Part shown: one piece after another, positions 28,336 through 36,206 of the stretch
How the letters are laid out: each line of letters opens with the position of its first letter
How positions within the stretch are numbered: position 1 is the first letter of the stretch
Assembly: GCA_017795085.1 (NCBI GenBank)
Contig: CP051246.1
Coordinates: 2,358,514 to 2,422,513 of the forward strand
Direction of reading: 5' to 3'
DNA: 64,000 nt
Source: Salegentibacter sp.
GTDB lineage: Bacteria > Bacteroidota > Bacteroidia > Flavobacteriales > Flavobacteriaceae
Notes under the pieces: model-generated
What the model was told of the DNA's origin: nothing
What the model saw: the letters and a program-made list of their open reading frames with translations, nothing else
The model's database searches: none
Position numbers and translations under genes: made by a program

Positions 28336-29418
28336 CTACTTATTCATAACTCTTTCCTGATGATTGATAGATTCCTGGTGAACCGCTTTAAACAACCTAA
28401 GAATAAATTCTTCACTTAACCCGTGTTGTTCACCTTCCAGCACCATCTTACCAAGGATTTCATTCCACCTTTTAGTTTGCAATACCGATACGTTTTGGGC
28501 TTTTTTCACTTTTCCGATCTCATCAGAAACTTTCATTCGCTTTGCCAGTAGTTCGATAAGTTGATTATCGGCGACATCAATTTTCGCTCTTAAATTATTG
28601 AGTTTATTCTGAAATTCCTCACTTTCAGAAACCTCTTTTCTTATTTTCAAATCTTTCATAATCTGGACAAGAGTTGCAGGGGTGATTTGCTGTGCAGCGT
28701 CGCTCCAGGCATCATCGGGGGTATGGTGGGTTTCCACCATTAATCCGTCATAATTCAAGTCAAGTGCGGTCTGGCAAAGGTCAAAAATAATATCCCTTCT
28801 TCCGGCAATATGCGAAGGATCTAAAATAAGTGGTAAATCGGGGAATTTATTCTGAAGTTCAATAGCGATTTGCCATTCCGGATTGTTACGGTATTTAGTC
28901 TTTTCATAAGCTGAAAATCCGCGGTGAATAACCCCAAGATTTTTGATATCGGCAGTATATAAACGTTCTACAGCGCCAAGCCATAAAGAAAGGTCTGGAT
29001 TTACCGGGTTTTTTACCAAAACTGTTTTATCGGTACCTTTTAAAGCCTCGGCAATTTCCTGAACAATAAATGGTGAAACGGTAGTACGGGCACCAATCCA
29101 AAGAATATCTACGTCGTTTTCCAAAGCCAAATCTACGTGAGTTGGATTGGCCACCTCAGTAGTGGTAAGCATTCCGGTTTCTTCTTTGGCTTTTTTTAGC
29201 CATTTTAAACCAAGGGCACCAACACCTTCAAAATTTCCTGGGCGTGTTCTCGGTTTCCAAATTCCTGCACGTAAAACCGTAGCATCGCTATCCTTTAACT
29301 GGTGAGCAATTTTTAAAACCTGTTCTTCGGTTTCGGCACTACACGGCCCTGCGATTACCAAAGGATGGTCTAATCCAAATTTATCGAGCCAGCCTCTTAG
29401 TTCTTTTTTGTTTTCCAT
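28336..29418 (-). CDS. Bifunctional DAHP synthase / chorismate mutase (type II)
   Basis: 360 residues. N-terminal DAHP synthase (about 1-265) with GPCSAETEEQ, AGIWKPRTRPGNFEG, ILWIGARTTVSPF, VKNPVNPD and LDPSHIAGRR; C-terminal AroQ chorismate mutase (about 272-355) with LRAKIDVADNQLIELLAKRMKVSDEIG. This Bacteroidota fusion order couples the first shikimate step to the first Phe/Tyr-specific step, and the mutase domain usually provides feedback control. It is the last gene of the pheA operon, 27 nt after tyrA. Confidence 0.96.
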   Translation of the reverse strand: MENKKELRGWLDKFGLDHPLVIAGPCSAETEEQVLKIAHQLKDSDATVLRAGIWKPRTRPGNFEGVGALGLKWLKKAKEETGMLTTTEVANPTHVDLALENDVDILWIGARTTVSPFIVQEIAEALKGTDKTVLVKNPVNPDLSLWLGAVERLYTADIKNLGVIHRGFSAYEKTKYRNNPEWQIAIELQNKFPDLPLILDPSHIAGRRDIIFDLCQTALDLNYDGLMVETHHTPDDAWSDAAQQITPATLVQIMKDLKIRKEVSESEEFQNKLNNLRAKIDVADNQLIELLAKRMKVSDEIGKVKKAQNVSVLQTKRWNEILGKMVLEGEQHGLSEEFILRLFKAVHQESINHQERVMNK

Positions 29419-29445
29419 AATTCTAAAATTTAATCCTGATGTTTA

Positions 29446-30294
29446 TTAATTTATTCCGTTTAAAATTGTTCTAATATGATTGGTACGCTGCATCTCTTGA
29501 TAGACCTCCTGAAAATCATCTTTCTCCAGAAGTTCTTTAAATTGCGTAAGATTATTGATATATTCATTTAAAGTCTCCAGCACATTGCTTTTATTTTGCT
29601 GAAAAATAGGTGCCCACATCGCCGGCGAACTTTTGGCCAGCCTTACGGTTGAAGCAAACCCACTTCCCGCTAAATCAAAAATGTCACGTTCGTTTCTCTC
29701 TTTTTCCAACACGGTTTTTCCCAACATAAACGAGCTGATGTGCGACAAGTGTGAAACATAAGCAATATGCCTGTCGTGTGATTTTGGGTCCATATACCGA
29801 ATACGCATTCCCAGTTTCTGAAAAATATCAAGTGCCTTTTCCTGAAGTTTAAATGCAGTTTTTTCAACTTCACAGATAATATTTGTTTTGTCCCGGTAAA
29901 GATTCGGAATTGCCGCTTCCGGCCCTGAAAATTCTGTTCCGGCAATGGGATGAGCTGCAAGAAAATTCCTGCGTTTCGGGTGATTGGCCACCTGCTGGCA
30001 AATTCCTTCTTTTGTTGAACCGGCATCAAAAACCAGGGTTTCATCACTGATTAAACCTAAAGTTTCTTCTAAAACCTGAGAAGCTACATCAACAGGAACC
30101 GCAACAATTACCACATCGGCGTTTTTAACGTCTTCAGCTTTTGCCAAATGATCTATTACACTGAGTTCTTTTGCCTTTTTTACGTGGGCTTCATTGGCAT
30201 CGCTTCCAAAAATCTCCGCTTCCGGAAAAGCCGATTTAATTGCGAGGGCAAACGAACCGCCAATAAGCCCTATTCCTATTATTTGAACTTTCAT
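29446..30294 (-). CDS. tyrA: Prephenate dehydrogenase
   Basis: 282 residues. Rossmann motif GIGLIGGSFALA at the N terminus, HPIAGTEFSGP with the catalytic His, and DRHIAYVSHLSHISSF. It oxidatively decarboxylates prephenate to 4-hydroxyphenylpyruvate in tyrosine synthesis. The start overlaps the aminotransferase stop by 4 nt. Confidence 0.95.
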   Translation of the reverse strand: MKVQIIGIGLIGGSFALAIKSAFPEAEIFGSDANEAHVKKAKELSVIDHLAKAEDVKNADVVIVAVPVDVASQVLEETLGLISDETLVFDAGSTKEGICQQVANHPKRRNFLAAHPIAGTEFSGPEAAIPNLYRDKTNIICEVEKTAFKLQEKALDIFQKLGMRIRYMDPKSHDRHIAYVSHLSHISSFMLGKTVLEKERNERDIFDLAGSGFASTVRLAKSSPAMWAPIFQQNKSNVLETLNEYINNLTQFKELLEKDDFQEVYQEMQRTNHIRTILNGIN

Positions 30295-31436
30295 TTCACT
30301 CGTTTTATGGCACGATTAATATTTTCTTCGGAAGCACATAAAGAAAACCTCACATAACCTTCTCCCTGACTTCCGAAAATAAATCCCGGAGCGGTAAAAA
30401 TGTGGAATTTATTCAGCAGAAAATCCACAAAGCCCTCCGAGCTTGTACCTTCAGGGATTTTCGCCCAAACAAACATTCCTGCCTGGCCTTCTTCAGCCTT
30501 ACAATCCAGCGCTTTGGCCAGTTCTAAAATCTTTTGTTTTCTTTTCTGATAAATATCATTTTGCACACTAAACCAATCCTCATTTAGTTGCAAAGCAGCA
30601 GAAGCTCCCGCCTGAATGGGATAGAACATCCCGCTATCCATATTTGATTTTACTTTGATAACCGTATTTAAATTTTCTTCACTTCCGCAGAGCATTCCCA
30701 CACGCCAACCGGCCATATTAAAACTTTTACTCAGGGAATTTAATTCCAAAACCGCATCTTTAGCACCTTCAACCTGAAGGATACTTTTAGGATTGTTATT
30801 CAGAATAAAACTGTAAGGATTATCGTTTACAATCAAAATTTCGTGCTCCCGGGCAAAGGCAACCAATTGTTCAAAAACCTCTTCCTTAGCCGAAGCACCT
30901 GTAGGCATATGCGGATAGTTAACCCACATTAATTTTACTTTGCTCAAATCTTTTTCGGCCAATTCATCCAGGTCCGGCATCCAATTATTATCGGCATTGA
31001 GTTTATAATAAACTGCTTTGGCTCCCACCAACTCAGTAACCGAAGAGTACGTAGGGTAACCGGGATTGGGGATTAACACCTCGTCCCCATCATTTAAAAA
31101 TGCCATGGAAATATGTAAAATTCCTTCTTTACTACCCATCAGGGGCAGAATTTCTGTTTCAGGGTTTACCGACACTCCATATTTTTCCTTATAGAAACCA
31201 GAAATTGCATTTCTAAATTCAGCGGTACCTTTATAGGGTTGGTATTGATGGGCACCACTATTGCTTAAAGCTTTATTTAAAGCGGCGATCACCTGTGGTG
31301 GTGGTGGCAAATCGGGACTACCAATACCAAGGTTTATAACATCTTTACCCGCATCTTTCATCGCGCGCACTTCCCTTAATTTTGACGAAAAATAGTATTC
31401 TTTTACGTGTTCCAAACGTTTGGCCTGCGCTATCAT
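30291..31436 (-). CDS. Class I/II PLP aminotransferase (aromatic amino acid type by context)
   Basis: 381 residues, fold-type I. PLP Lys in LNSLSKSFNMAGWRVGM; NPGYPTYSSV, VNYPHMPTGA and the C-terminal RFSLCASEENI with the carboxylate-binding Arg. Located between pheA and tyrA with 4-nt overlaps on both sides, so it most likely transaminates phenylpyruvate and 4-hydroxyphenylpyruvate (or prephenate). Sequence alone would also fit an Asp or LL-diaminopimelate-type aminotransferase; context decides. Confidence 0.9.
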   Translation of the reverse strand: MIAQAKRLEHVKEYYFSSKLREVRAMKDAGKDVINLGIGSPDLPPPPQVIAALNKALSNSGAHQYQPYKGTAEFRNAISGFYKEKYGVSVNPETEILPLMGSKEGILHISMAFLNDGDEVLIPNPGYPTYSSVTELVGAKAVYYKLNADNNWMPDLDELAEKDLSKVKLMWVNYPHMPTGASAKEEVFEQLVAFAREHEILIVNDNPYSFILNNNPKSILQVEGAKDAVLELNSLSKSFNMAGWRVGMLCGSEENLNTVIKVKSNMDSGMFYPIQAGASAALQLNEDWFSVQNDIYQKRKQKILELAKALDCKAEEGQAGMFVWAKIPEGTSSEGFVDFLLNKFHIFTAPGFIFGSQGEGYVRFSLCASEENINRAIKRVK

Positions 31437-32263
31437 ATCAAGCTGTTTTTATACGTTCCTAAAATCGTTAGTTTCTCGGTCATTACTTCCAAAATACCCA
31501 TAGCTTTTTCAAATTCGGCATAATCATCAAAAATAACATCGATAAAAAATGAGTATTTCCAGGGGGTTTCAATAATAGGCATACTCTGTATTTTTGTCAT
31601 ATCAAGATTAAAATCCCTTAAAATATTCAAAACCGAAACCAGGCTTCCCCTCCTGCTTTCTAACTCAAATTTTAAAGAAGCTTTATCAATTTTTTCCCCG
31701 TTAGGTTCTTTCTTTTTAGTACTTACAATTAAAAACCTTGTAGCATTGCTCTTTTTTGTATGGATATTTTCAGCTAAAATTTCCAGGCCAAATATATCAG
31801 CTGCTGCTTTACTGGCTACGGCGGCTACTTTAGTTGATTGTTTTTCGGCAATCCTTCGGGCTACTGCTGCAGTGTCACTATCTTCAATCAATTTAATATG
31901 CGGGTGTTTTTTGAAAAACTCTTTGCATTGCAACAGCGCCATGGGATGCGAATACACTTTTTTAACATTTTCGAGTTTTTGTCCCGGTAGCACCATTAAA
32001 TTCATCCCAATAGGAATATAATGTTCACCTACTATCTGCAACTTATTTTCATCTATTAAGGCATAATTTGGTAAAATTGAACCTGCTATAGAATTTTCAA
32101 TAGCCATCACACCTTCCTCAGCTTTACCATCAACAAGACTTTTAGTGAGTTCAGCAAAAGACATGCATTCCATAACCTCAATATTTCCCCGGTAATATTC
32201 CTGAGCCACCAAATGGTGAAAAGAGCCCTGTACTCCCTGTATTGCAATAATTTTATTCATCAA
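31433..32263 (-). CDS. pheA: Prephenate dehydratase with ACT domain
   Basis: 276 residues. Catalytic part (about 1-180) with IQGVQGSFHH, VMAIENSIAGSI, SHPMALLQC and the TRF motif NATRFLIVS. A C-terminal ACT domain (about 195-276) starts with ESRRGSLVSVL, equivalent to the ESRP Phe-binding motif, so feedback inhibition by Phe is expected. First gene of the operon after the Phe/Tyr leader peptide and its terminator. Confidence 0.96.
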   Translation of the reverse strand: MMNKIIAIQGVQGSFHHLVAQEYYRGNIEVMECMSFAELTKSLVDGKAEEGVMAIENSIAGSILPNYALIDENKLQIVGEHYIPIGMNLMVLPGQKLENVKKVYSHPMALLQCKEFFKKHPHIKLIEDSDTAAVARRIAEKQSTKVAAVASKAAADIFGLEILAENIHTKKSNATRFLIVSTKKKEPNGEKIDKASLKFELESRRGSLVSVLNILRDFNLDMTKIQSMPIIETPWKYSFFIDVIFDDYAEFEKAMGILEVMTEKLTILGTYKNSLI

Positions 32264-32361
32264 TTCTTTTTATAAAACCCGATTGGCGGGTAAACAAGCT
32301 CGCAGTTAACTCACGAGTCATTTTAAATACTGTATTTAAATCTCGATTATCGAGTAAAAAA

Positions 32362-32388
32362 AAAGTCCCGATTTTTTATCGGGACTTT
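32362..32388 (-). terminator. Attenuator terminator of the pheA operon
   Basis: On the minus strand an 11-bp perfect stem AAAGTCCCGAT / ATCGGGACTTT with a 5-nt A loop is followed by T9. It lies 21 nt past the leader-peptide stop and 98 nt before pheA, so it can stop transcription before the structural genes. Confidence 0.9.
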
Positions 32389-32409
32389 TTTATATAATTT
32401 TTTACTTAA

Positions 32410-32487
32410 TTACATAGCATTCCCATTCCTATTGCGGAAATAGAAATAAAAAAAATAGAATGCGTTCCAGTTAATTAAGTACTTCAT
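32410..32487 (-). CDS. Phe/Tyr leader peptide (pheL-like attenuator ORF)
   Basis: 25 codons plus TAA, start at 32487. The peptide begins MKYLINWNA and then has eight aromatic residues in a row, FYFFYFYF (codons at 32460-32437), before RNRNGNAM. No protein of this composition is likely to be structural, and it lies directly before an intrinsic terminator and the Phe/Tyr biosynthesis operon. Ribosome stalling at Phe or Tyr codons when the charged tRNA is scarce is the obvious reading. I found only a weak antiterminator (UGGGA at 32425-32421 with UCCCG in the terminator arm), so the exact folding switch is open. The remainder of the gap to 32685 is AT-rich and holds promoters. Confidence 0.82.
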   Translation of the reverse strand: MKYLINWNAFYFFYFYFRNRNGNAM

Positions 32488-32662
32488 TGTTTCTTGATTA
32501 CGCGGCTAAAGTAGCATATAATTTTATATTGAAAAACCCTTTTTTAGATTTTTTTAAGCTTTTTATGAAGTTATATTTTTTCCACAAACTCTACAAAAAT
32601 ATATTTAACAGAAGTTATATTTATATTTATTTTTTTCCGAATTATTCAATTCTACAAAAACC

Positions 32663-32693
32663 TTTACTGAGCTAAATTTAATCGCTACTTTTG
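32663..32693 (+). promoter_or_regulatory. Promoter of gldA
   Basis: TTTA (32663-32666), 19 nt, then TACTTTTG (32686-32693), an exact TAnnTTTG match. The start codon follows after only 14 nt, so the 5' leader is very short. Confidence 0.5.
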
Positions 32694-32707
32694 AAAAAAC
32701 ACTATCC

Positions 32708-33619
32708 ATGTCTATTCACGTAGAAGGAGTTTCTAAATATTACGGTAAACAAAAAGCTTTAAATAAGGTTTCTTTTTCGATTCAGAAAGGGGAAATTGTG
32801 GGATTTTTAGGGCCAAACGGTGCCGGGAAATCTACTTTGATGAAAATCCTGACCGGTTATTTGCCTTTTATAAACGGAAAAGCGAAAATAAGTGATATCT
32901 CTGTCACTAATGATTTACATAAAATTCAGCAAAAAATAGGATACCTGCCAGAGCACAACCCGCTTTATACAGAAATGTTTGTTCGGGAATATTTAAAATT
33001 TAATGCTAAAATCCACAAAGTCAGTGAAGATAATATTGAAGAAATCATAAAACTTACCGGCCTTTCTCCCGAAGCTAATAAAAAAATAGAGCAACTCTCA
33101 AAAGGCTTTCGCCAACGTGTTGGTCTTGCGGCCTCAATACTTCATGACCCGGAAGTGTTAATTTTAGACGAACCTACCACCGGGCTCGATCCTAATCAAT
33201 TAATTGAAATTAGGAATTTGATAAAAAATATTGGTAAATCAGGAAAAACCATTTTTCTTTCTACTCATATTATGCAGGAAGTTGAAGCTGTTTGCGATCG
33301 GGTTATCATTATTAATAAAGGAAAAATAGTAGCTGATAAAAACCTAAAAGACTTACGGAATAATGAAGAACAGGTAGTTTTTGTAGAATTTGATTTTAGG
33401 ATTGAAGATGTGGCACTACAGAAAATCCCCCATTTAAAATCAGCTAAAAATATGGGAGGATTTGCCTACGAACTTGTTTTTGACACCCAAAAAGATATGC
33501 GACCCGCAGTTTTTGATTTTGCGCATGATAGCGGCCTAAAAACCCTGCAACTCAATCAAAAAACCAAGAACCTTGAAAGTTTATTTACCGAACTTACGGC
33601 ATCAAGCTCCAACTCATAG
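32708..33619 (+). CDS. gldA: Gliding motility ABC transporter ATP-binding protein GldA
   Basis: 303 residues. Walker A GPNGAGKST, signature LSKGFRQRVGLA, Walker B VLILDEPTTGLDPNQ and switch His in STHIM. The N terminus and the phrase IGYLPEHNPLYTEMFVREYL match GldA closely. In flavobacteria GldA works with GldF and GldG, which are not in this window. Whether the cell glides cannot be told from this gene alone. A 100-bp repeat begins 12 nt after its stop. Confidence 0.9.
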   Translation: MSIHVEGVSKYYGKQKALNKVSFSIQKGEIVGFLGPNGAGKSTLMKILTGYLPFINGKAKISDISVTNDLHKIQQKIGYLPEHNPLYTEMFVREYLKFNAKIHKVSEDNIEEIIKLTGLSPEANKKIEQLSKGFRQRVGLAASILHDPEVLILDEPTTGLDPNQLIEIRNLIKNIGKSGKTIFLSTHIMQEVEAVCDRVIIINKGKIVADKNLKDLRNNEEQVVFVEFDFRIEDVALQKIPHLKSAKNMGGFAYELVFDTQKDMRPAVFDFAHDSGLKTLQLNQKTKNLESLFTELTASSSNS

Positions 33620-33631
33620 TATTTTATAATG

Positions 33632-33727
33632 ATCAACAAGCTCGGGGCAAGCCCACGAAGTAAGTTTCGGAAAAACTTATCTCGATCGAGATAAGTCTCA
33701 GGGCATTAAACCTACTGGTGGGAAGTA
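33632..33727 (+). repeat. ~100-bp structured intergenic repeat, family B, copy 1
   Basis: Begins ATCAACAAGCTCGGGGCAAG, contains a GGGC-aa-GCCC hairpin and the 20-nt perfect palindrome CTTATCTCGATCGAGATAAG, and ends near ACTGGTGG. A second copy at 39528-39629 has the same order. Both start right after the stop of a plus-strand gene that faces a minus-strand gene. Confidence 0.85.
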
Positions 33728-33751
33728 ATCGGAAGGCAGCCCCAGTATTTT

Positions 33752-34027
33752 TCACACAGAAACTTCACCAATATACTCTTCAACCAGTTCAATATATTTT
33801 TCCCTGGCTTCAGTACGGCTTATATTTTTAACCTGAACAAGGGCATTTACTTTAAAAGCACTTCTCAAATCACCTTCATCGGTAGGAGGAATATAAAATC
33901 CGTTTTGTTCGGTGGCGCGTTTGTAGTAAGCGTAAAAGCCTAGTAGCACATCAGGAGGAAAGCTCAGCTTGGTTTCGCTGGCCATTTCATAGGCCTTTTT
34001 AAATCGGACTTCAGTATTTTTCGTCAT
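33752..34027 (-). CDS. Acyl-CoA-binding protein (ACBP)
   Basis: 91 residues, a complete four-helix ACBP domain: FKKAYEMASETKLSFPPDVLLGFYAYYKRATEQ, then a modified PTDEGDLRSAFKVNALVQVKNISRTEAREKYIELVEEY. The Tyr and Lys residues that hold the CoA are in FYAYYK and the final helix. It carries long-chain acyl-CoA in the cytosol. It follows psd by 3 nt at the end of a phospholipid gene group. Confidence 0.93.
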   Translation of the reverse strand: MTKNTEVRFKKAYEMASETKLSFPPDVLLGFYAYYKRATEQNGFYIPPTDEGDLRSAFKVNALVQVKNISRTEAREKYIELVEEYIGEVSV

Positions 34028-34030
34028 CTC

Positions 34031-34690
34031 CTAACTTTCTTCAGTTTTAGCAATTACACTTATCCCACCTTTCACTTTTTGATTAAGTTCAACACTTAAA
34101 GGCGTATCCAGGGGTAGTAATACATCTACTCGCGAACCAAACTTTATAAACCCGCTATCGCTTCCCTGAACCACTTCAGCACCTACTTCAGCATAATTTA
34201 CAATTCGTTTGGCCAGGGCTCCGGCAATTTGACGATAAAGGACTTCCCCAATCAAATTATTTTTAACCACAACGGTAGTCCTCTCATTTTCCTCACTGGA
34301 TTTTGGATGCCAGGCAACTAAAAATTTTCCGGGATGGTATTTACTATAGACAACCTTACCGCTTACAGGATGGCGGGTAACATGTACATTTAGAGGAGAC
34401 ATAAAAATAGACACCTGTAAGCGCTTATCCTGAAAATATTCTTTTTCATAAACCTCTTCAATAGCCACCACTTTTCCGTCTACCGGGGCTACAATATGAA
34501 TATCACTTAATTGTGTAACCCTTTTTGGATTTCTAAAAAACTGAACGATTAGTAAAAATAAAATTACTGAAACCACCAGTATGGAAAATCTAATCCAGTA
34601 GGTAGGTATAAAACTATAAGAAAGCATATTTATTGCAATAAGGAATATTGCAGTAAAAGCCATTATTTTATAACCTTCTTTATGAAACAT
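34031..34690 (-). CDS. psd: Phosphatidylserine decarboxylase (short, self-cleaving type)
   Basis: 219 residues. Two N-terminal membrane segments (about 12-30 and 35-50), then RNPKR, APVDGKVV, FMSPLNVHVTRHPVSGKV and FIKFGSRVD, in which cleavage before Ser creates the pyruvoyl cofactor. It makes phosphatidylethanolamine. Its start overlaps the cdsA stop by 11 nt. Confidence 0.94.
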   Translation of the reverse strand: MFHKEGYKIMAFTAIFLIAINMLSYSFIPTYWIRFSILVVSVILFLLIVQFFRNPKRVTQLSDIHIVAPVDGKVVAIEEVYEKEYFQDKRLQVSIFMSPLNVHVTRHPVSGKVVYSKYHPGKFLVAWHPKSSEENERTTVVVKNNLIGEVLYRQIAGALAKRIVNYAEVGAEVVQGSDSGFIKFGSRVDVLLPLDTPLSVELNQKVKGGISVIAKTEES

Positions 34691-35489
34691 AGCTTAATAT
34701 ATGTAAATAAGCATAAACAAACGGGCTTGCAAATATAATACTATCCAGTCTATCAAACAATCCGCCATGTCCAGGCATTAAGGAACCACTATCTTTAACC
34801 CCCGCCTGTCTTTTAAATTTTGACTGAATAAGATCTCCCAAAGTACCAAAAACACTTAAAATAAGCGAAAGTCCCAACCAAATAGGAAGACTTAGAGAAC
34901 CGGTTAAGCTATAGATAAAATAGCTTCCAATAAGACTAAAAATCACCCCTCCTAAAAAGCCTTCAATAGTTTTATTAGGTGAAATACGCTCCAAAAGTTT
35001 ATTCCGTCCCAAATTCTTACCTACAATATATGCAAAGGTATCATTAGTCCAAATCAGAAAAAAAACACCGATTACTAAATATTGATTAAATCCGTCAGAA
35101 GTACGTATAGATGGGATTAGGGTTAAGAAGATTACCGAAGAAATTAGATAAAATATTATTATGACATATTTTTTCTTTTCAAAAACCGGGATTTTACGTA
35201 CTATCAATAAATCTTTCACCAAAAAAAGGTTGACAAAAATTGTAGTAATCAATAGTAAAATAGTGGCATCCTTGTTAAATTTCAAAAAACTGAAAAGATA
35301 AAAAAGCAGCGCCTGTACTATATAAAGAACATAACTTTTTAAATGCAATAATTTTTGCATTTCAATAAGGCAAACCAGACCAAGTAAATAAAATAGGCTA
35401 ATAAAGATCAATTCTGAAGAAAGGATAGAAACCACCAAGATGGATATATACAGTAATCCCGATATAGTTCTAATTATGGCTTCTCTCAT
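34680..35489 (-). CDS. cdsA: Phosphatidate cytidylyltransferase
   Basis: 269 residues, about eight transmembrane helices. Family signature near the C terminus: SKFKRQAGVKDSGSLMPGHGGLFDRLDSIIFASPFVY, with SPNKTIEGFLGG earlier. It forms CDP-diacylglycerol, substrate for phosphatidylserine synthesis and so for the overlapping psd gene. Confidence 0.96.
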   Translation of the reverse strand: MREAIIRTISGLLYISILVVSILSSELIFISLFYLLGLVCLIEMQKLLHLKSYVLYIVQALLFYLFSFLKFNKDATILLLITTIFVNLFLVKDLLIVRKIPVFEKKKYVIIIFYLISSVIFLTLIPSIRTSDGFNQYLVIGVFFLIWTNDTFAYIVGKNLGRNKLLERISPNKTIEGFLGGVIFSLIGSYFIYSLTGSLSLPIWLGLSLILSVFGTLGDLIQSKFKRQAGVKDSGSLMPGHGGLFDRLDSIIFASPFVYAYLHILSYVS

Positions 35490-35493
35490 GAGT

Positions 35494-36105
35494 TTACAGA
35501 TCTTCGAGCAGGAGCAAATATAGGTTTTTAGTACTACTTCCGTAGCTCATGAAGTCGCCCTCTTTTCGATTGCCAAAATTTTTAATGGTGGTAATATTTG
35601 AAGGGATACTCTGTTTATTTTTCGTTTTAATCCCCCTAAGTCCTTCCCCAATAGTATCTACCAATTGGCTGGTAGATGAAATTATCACAAAACAGGAAGG
35701 CAGTTCATGTAATTTTTGTTCTTTAATTTGATTAGATGAAATCAAAATAGAACCATCGTTCGCTACCAGAAACTCACAGGTAGACAGGAAAAAAGCCGCT
35801 TCTCCCGAACGGTTAAACTCCAGATTAAATCCATCAAAACGCTTGGTTAGTTTTGGGTCAAAAATACAACATTGCTTTTCGTACCAATCGTTTTCCAGTA
35901 AGATATTATCAAAAGCTTCTTTTACTTCAGCTTCATTTTCACAGTATAAAAATTTCCCGCCGTTGTTTTTAAAATTCATCATAAAACGTTCATCGGTAGG
36001 AAGCTTAACATCAGGCATATACTTACCCCGCTCGGCTTTTTCAGGAGTATCCTTTTCCTTGTCCGATTTAGATTTAGATTTAAGGAATTTTCTAAATAGA
36101 CTCAT
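35494..36105 (-). CDS. LUD-domain protein (LutC-like)
   Basis: 203 residues. A basic N-terminal tail (about 1-30) precedes a LUD domain with NRSGEAAFFLSTCEFLVANDGSILISSNQ and CFVIISSTSQLVDTIGEGL. The family is named after lactate-utilisation LutC, but single proteins at this conserved ftsH-cdsA position in flavobacteria have no proven function. It lies 4 nt upstream of cdsA. Confidence 0.85.
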   Translation of the reverse strand: MSLFRKFLKSKSKSDKEKDTPEKAERGKYMPDVKLPTDERFMMNFKNNGGKFLYCENEAEVKEAFDNILLENDWYEKQCCIFDPKLTKRFDGFNLEFNRSGEAAFFLSTCEFLVANDGSILISSNQIKEQKLHELPSCFVIISSTSQLVDTIGEGLRGIKTKNKQSIPSNITTIKNFGNRKEGDFMSYGSSTKNLYLLLLEDL

Positions 36106-36206
36106 AGGGTTATTAGGCTGTGATTCTATAGCTCATTTTAACCAAAGGTAAAAAATCTTACCTTAACCTTAGCTTAAAATAAGATTTTTTAGACCTTGGT
36201 AATTAA

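Noticed and set aside
32487..32675. 62-residue plus-strand ORF in the pheA-gldA gap
   Set aside because: AT-rich chance frame (Phe/Lys/Asn/Tyr) with no initiation context; the minus-strand leader and the promoters explain the region.
36151..36189. Terminator after ftsH
   Set aside because: AAAAATCTTA / TAAGATTTTT has a 19-nt loop and only A/T-rich pairs; too weak to list as a firm terminator.
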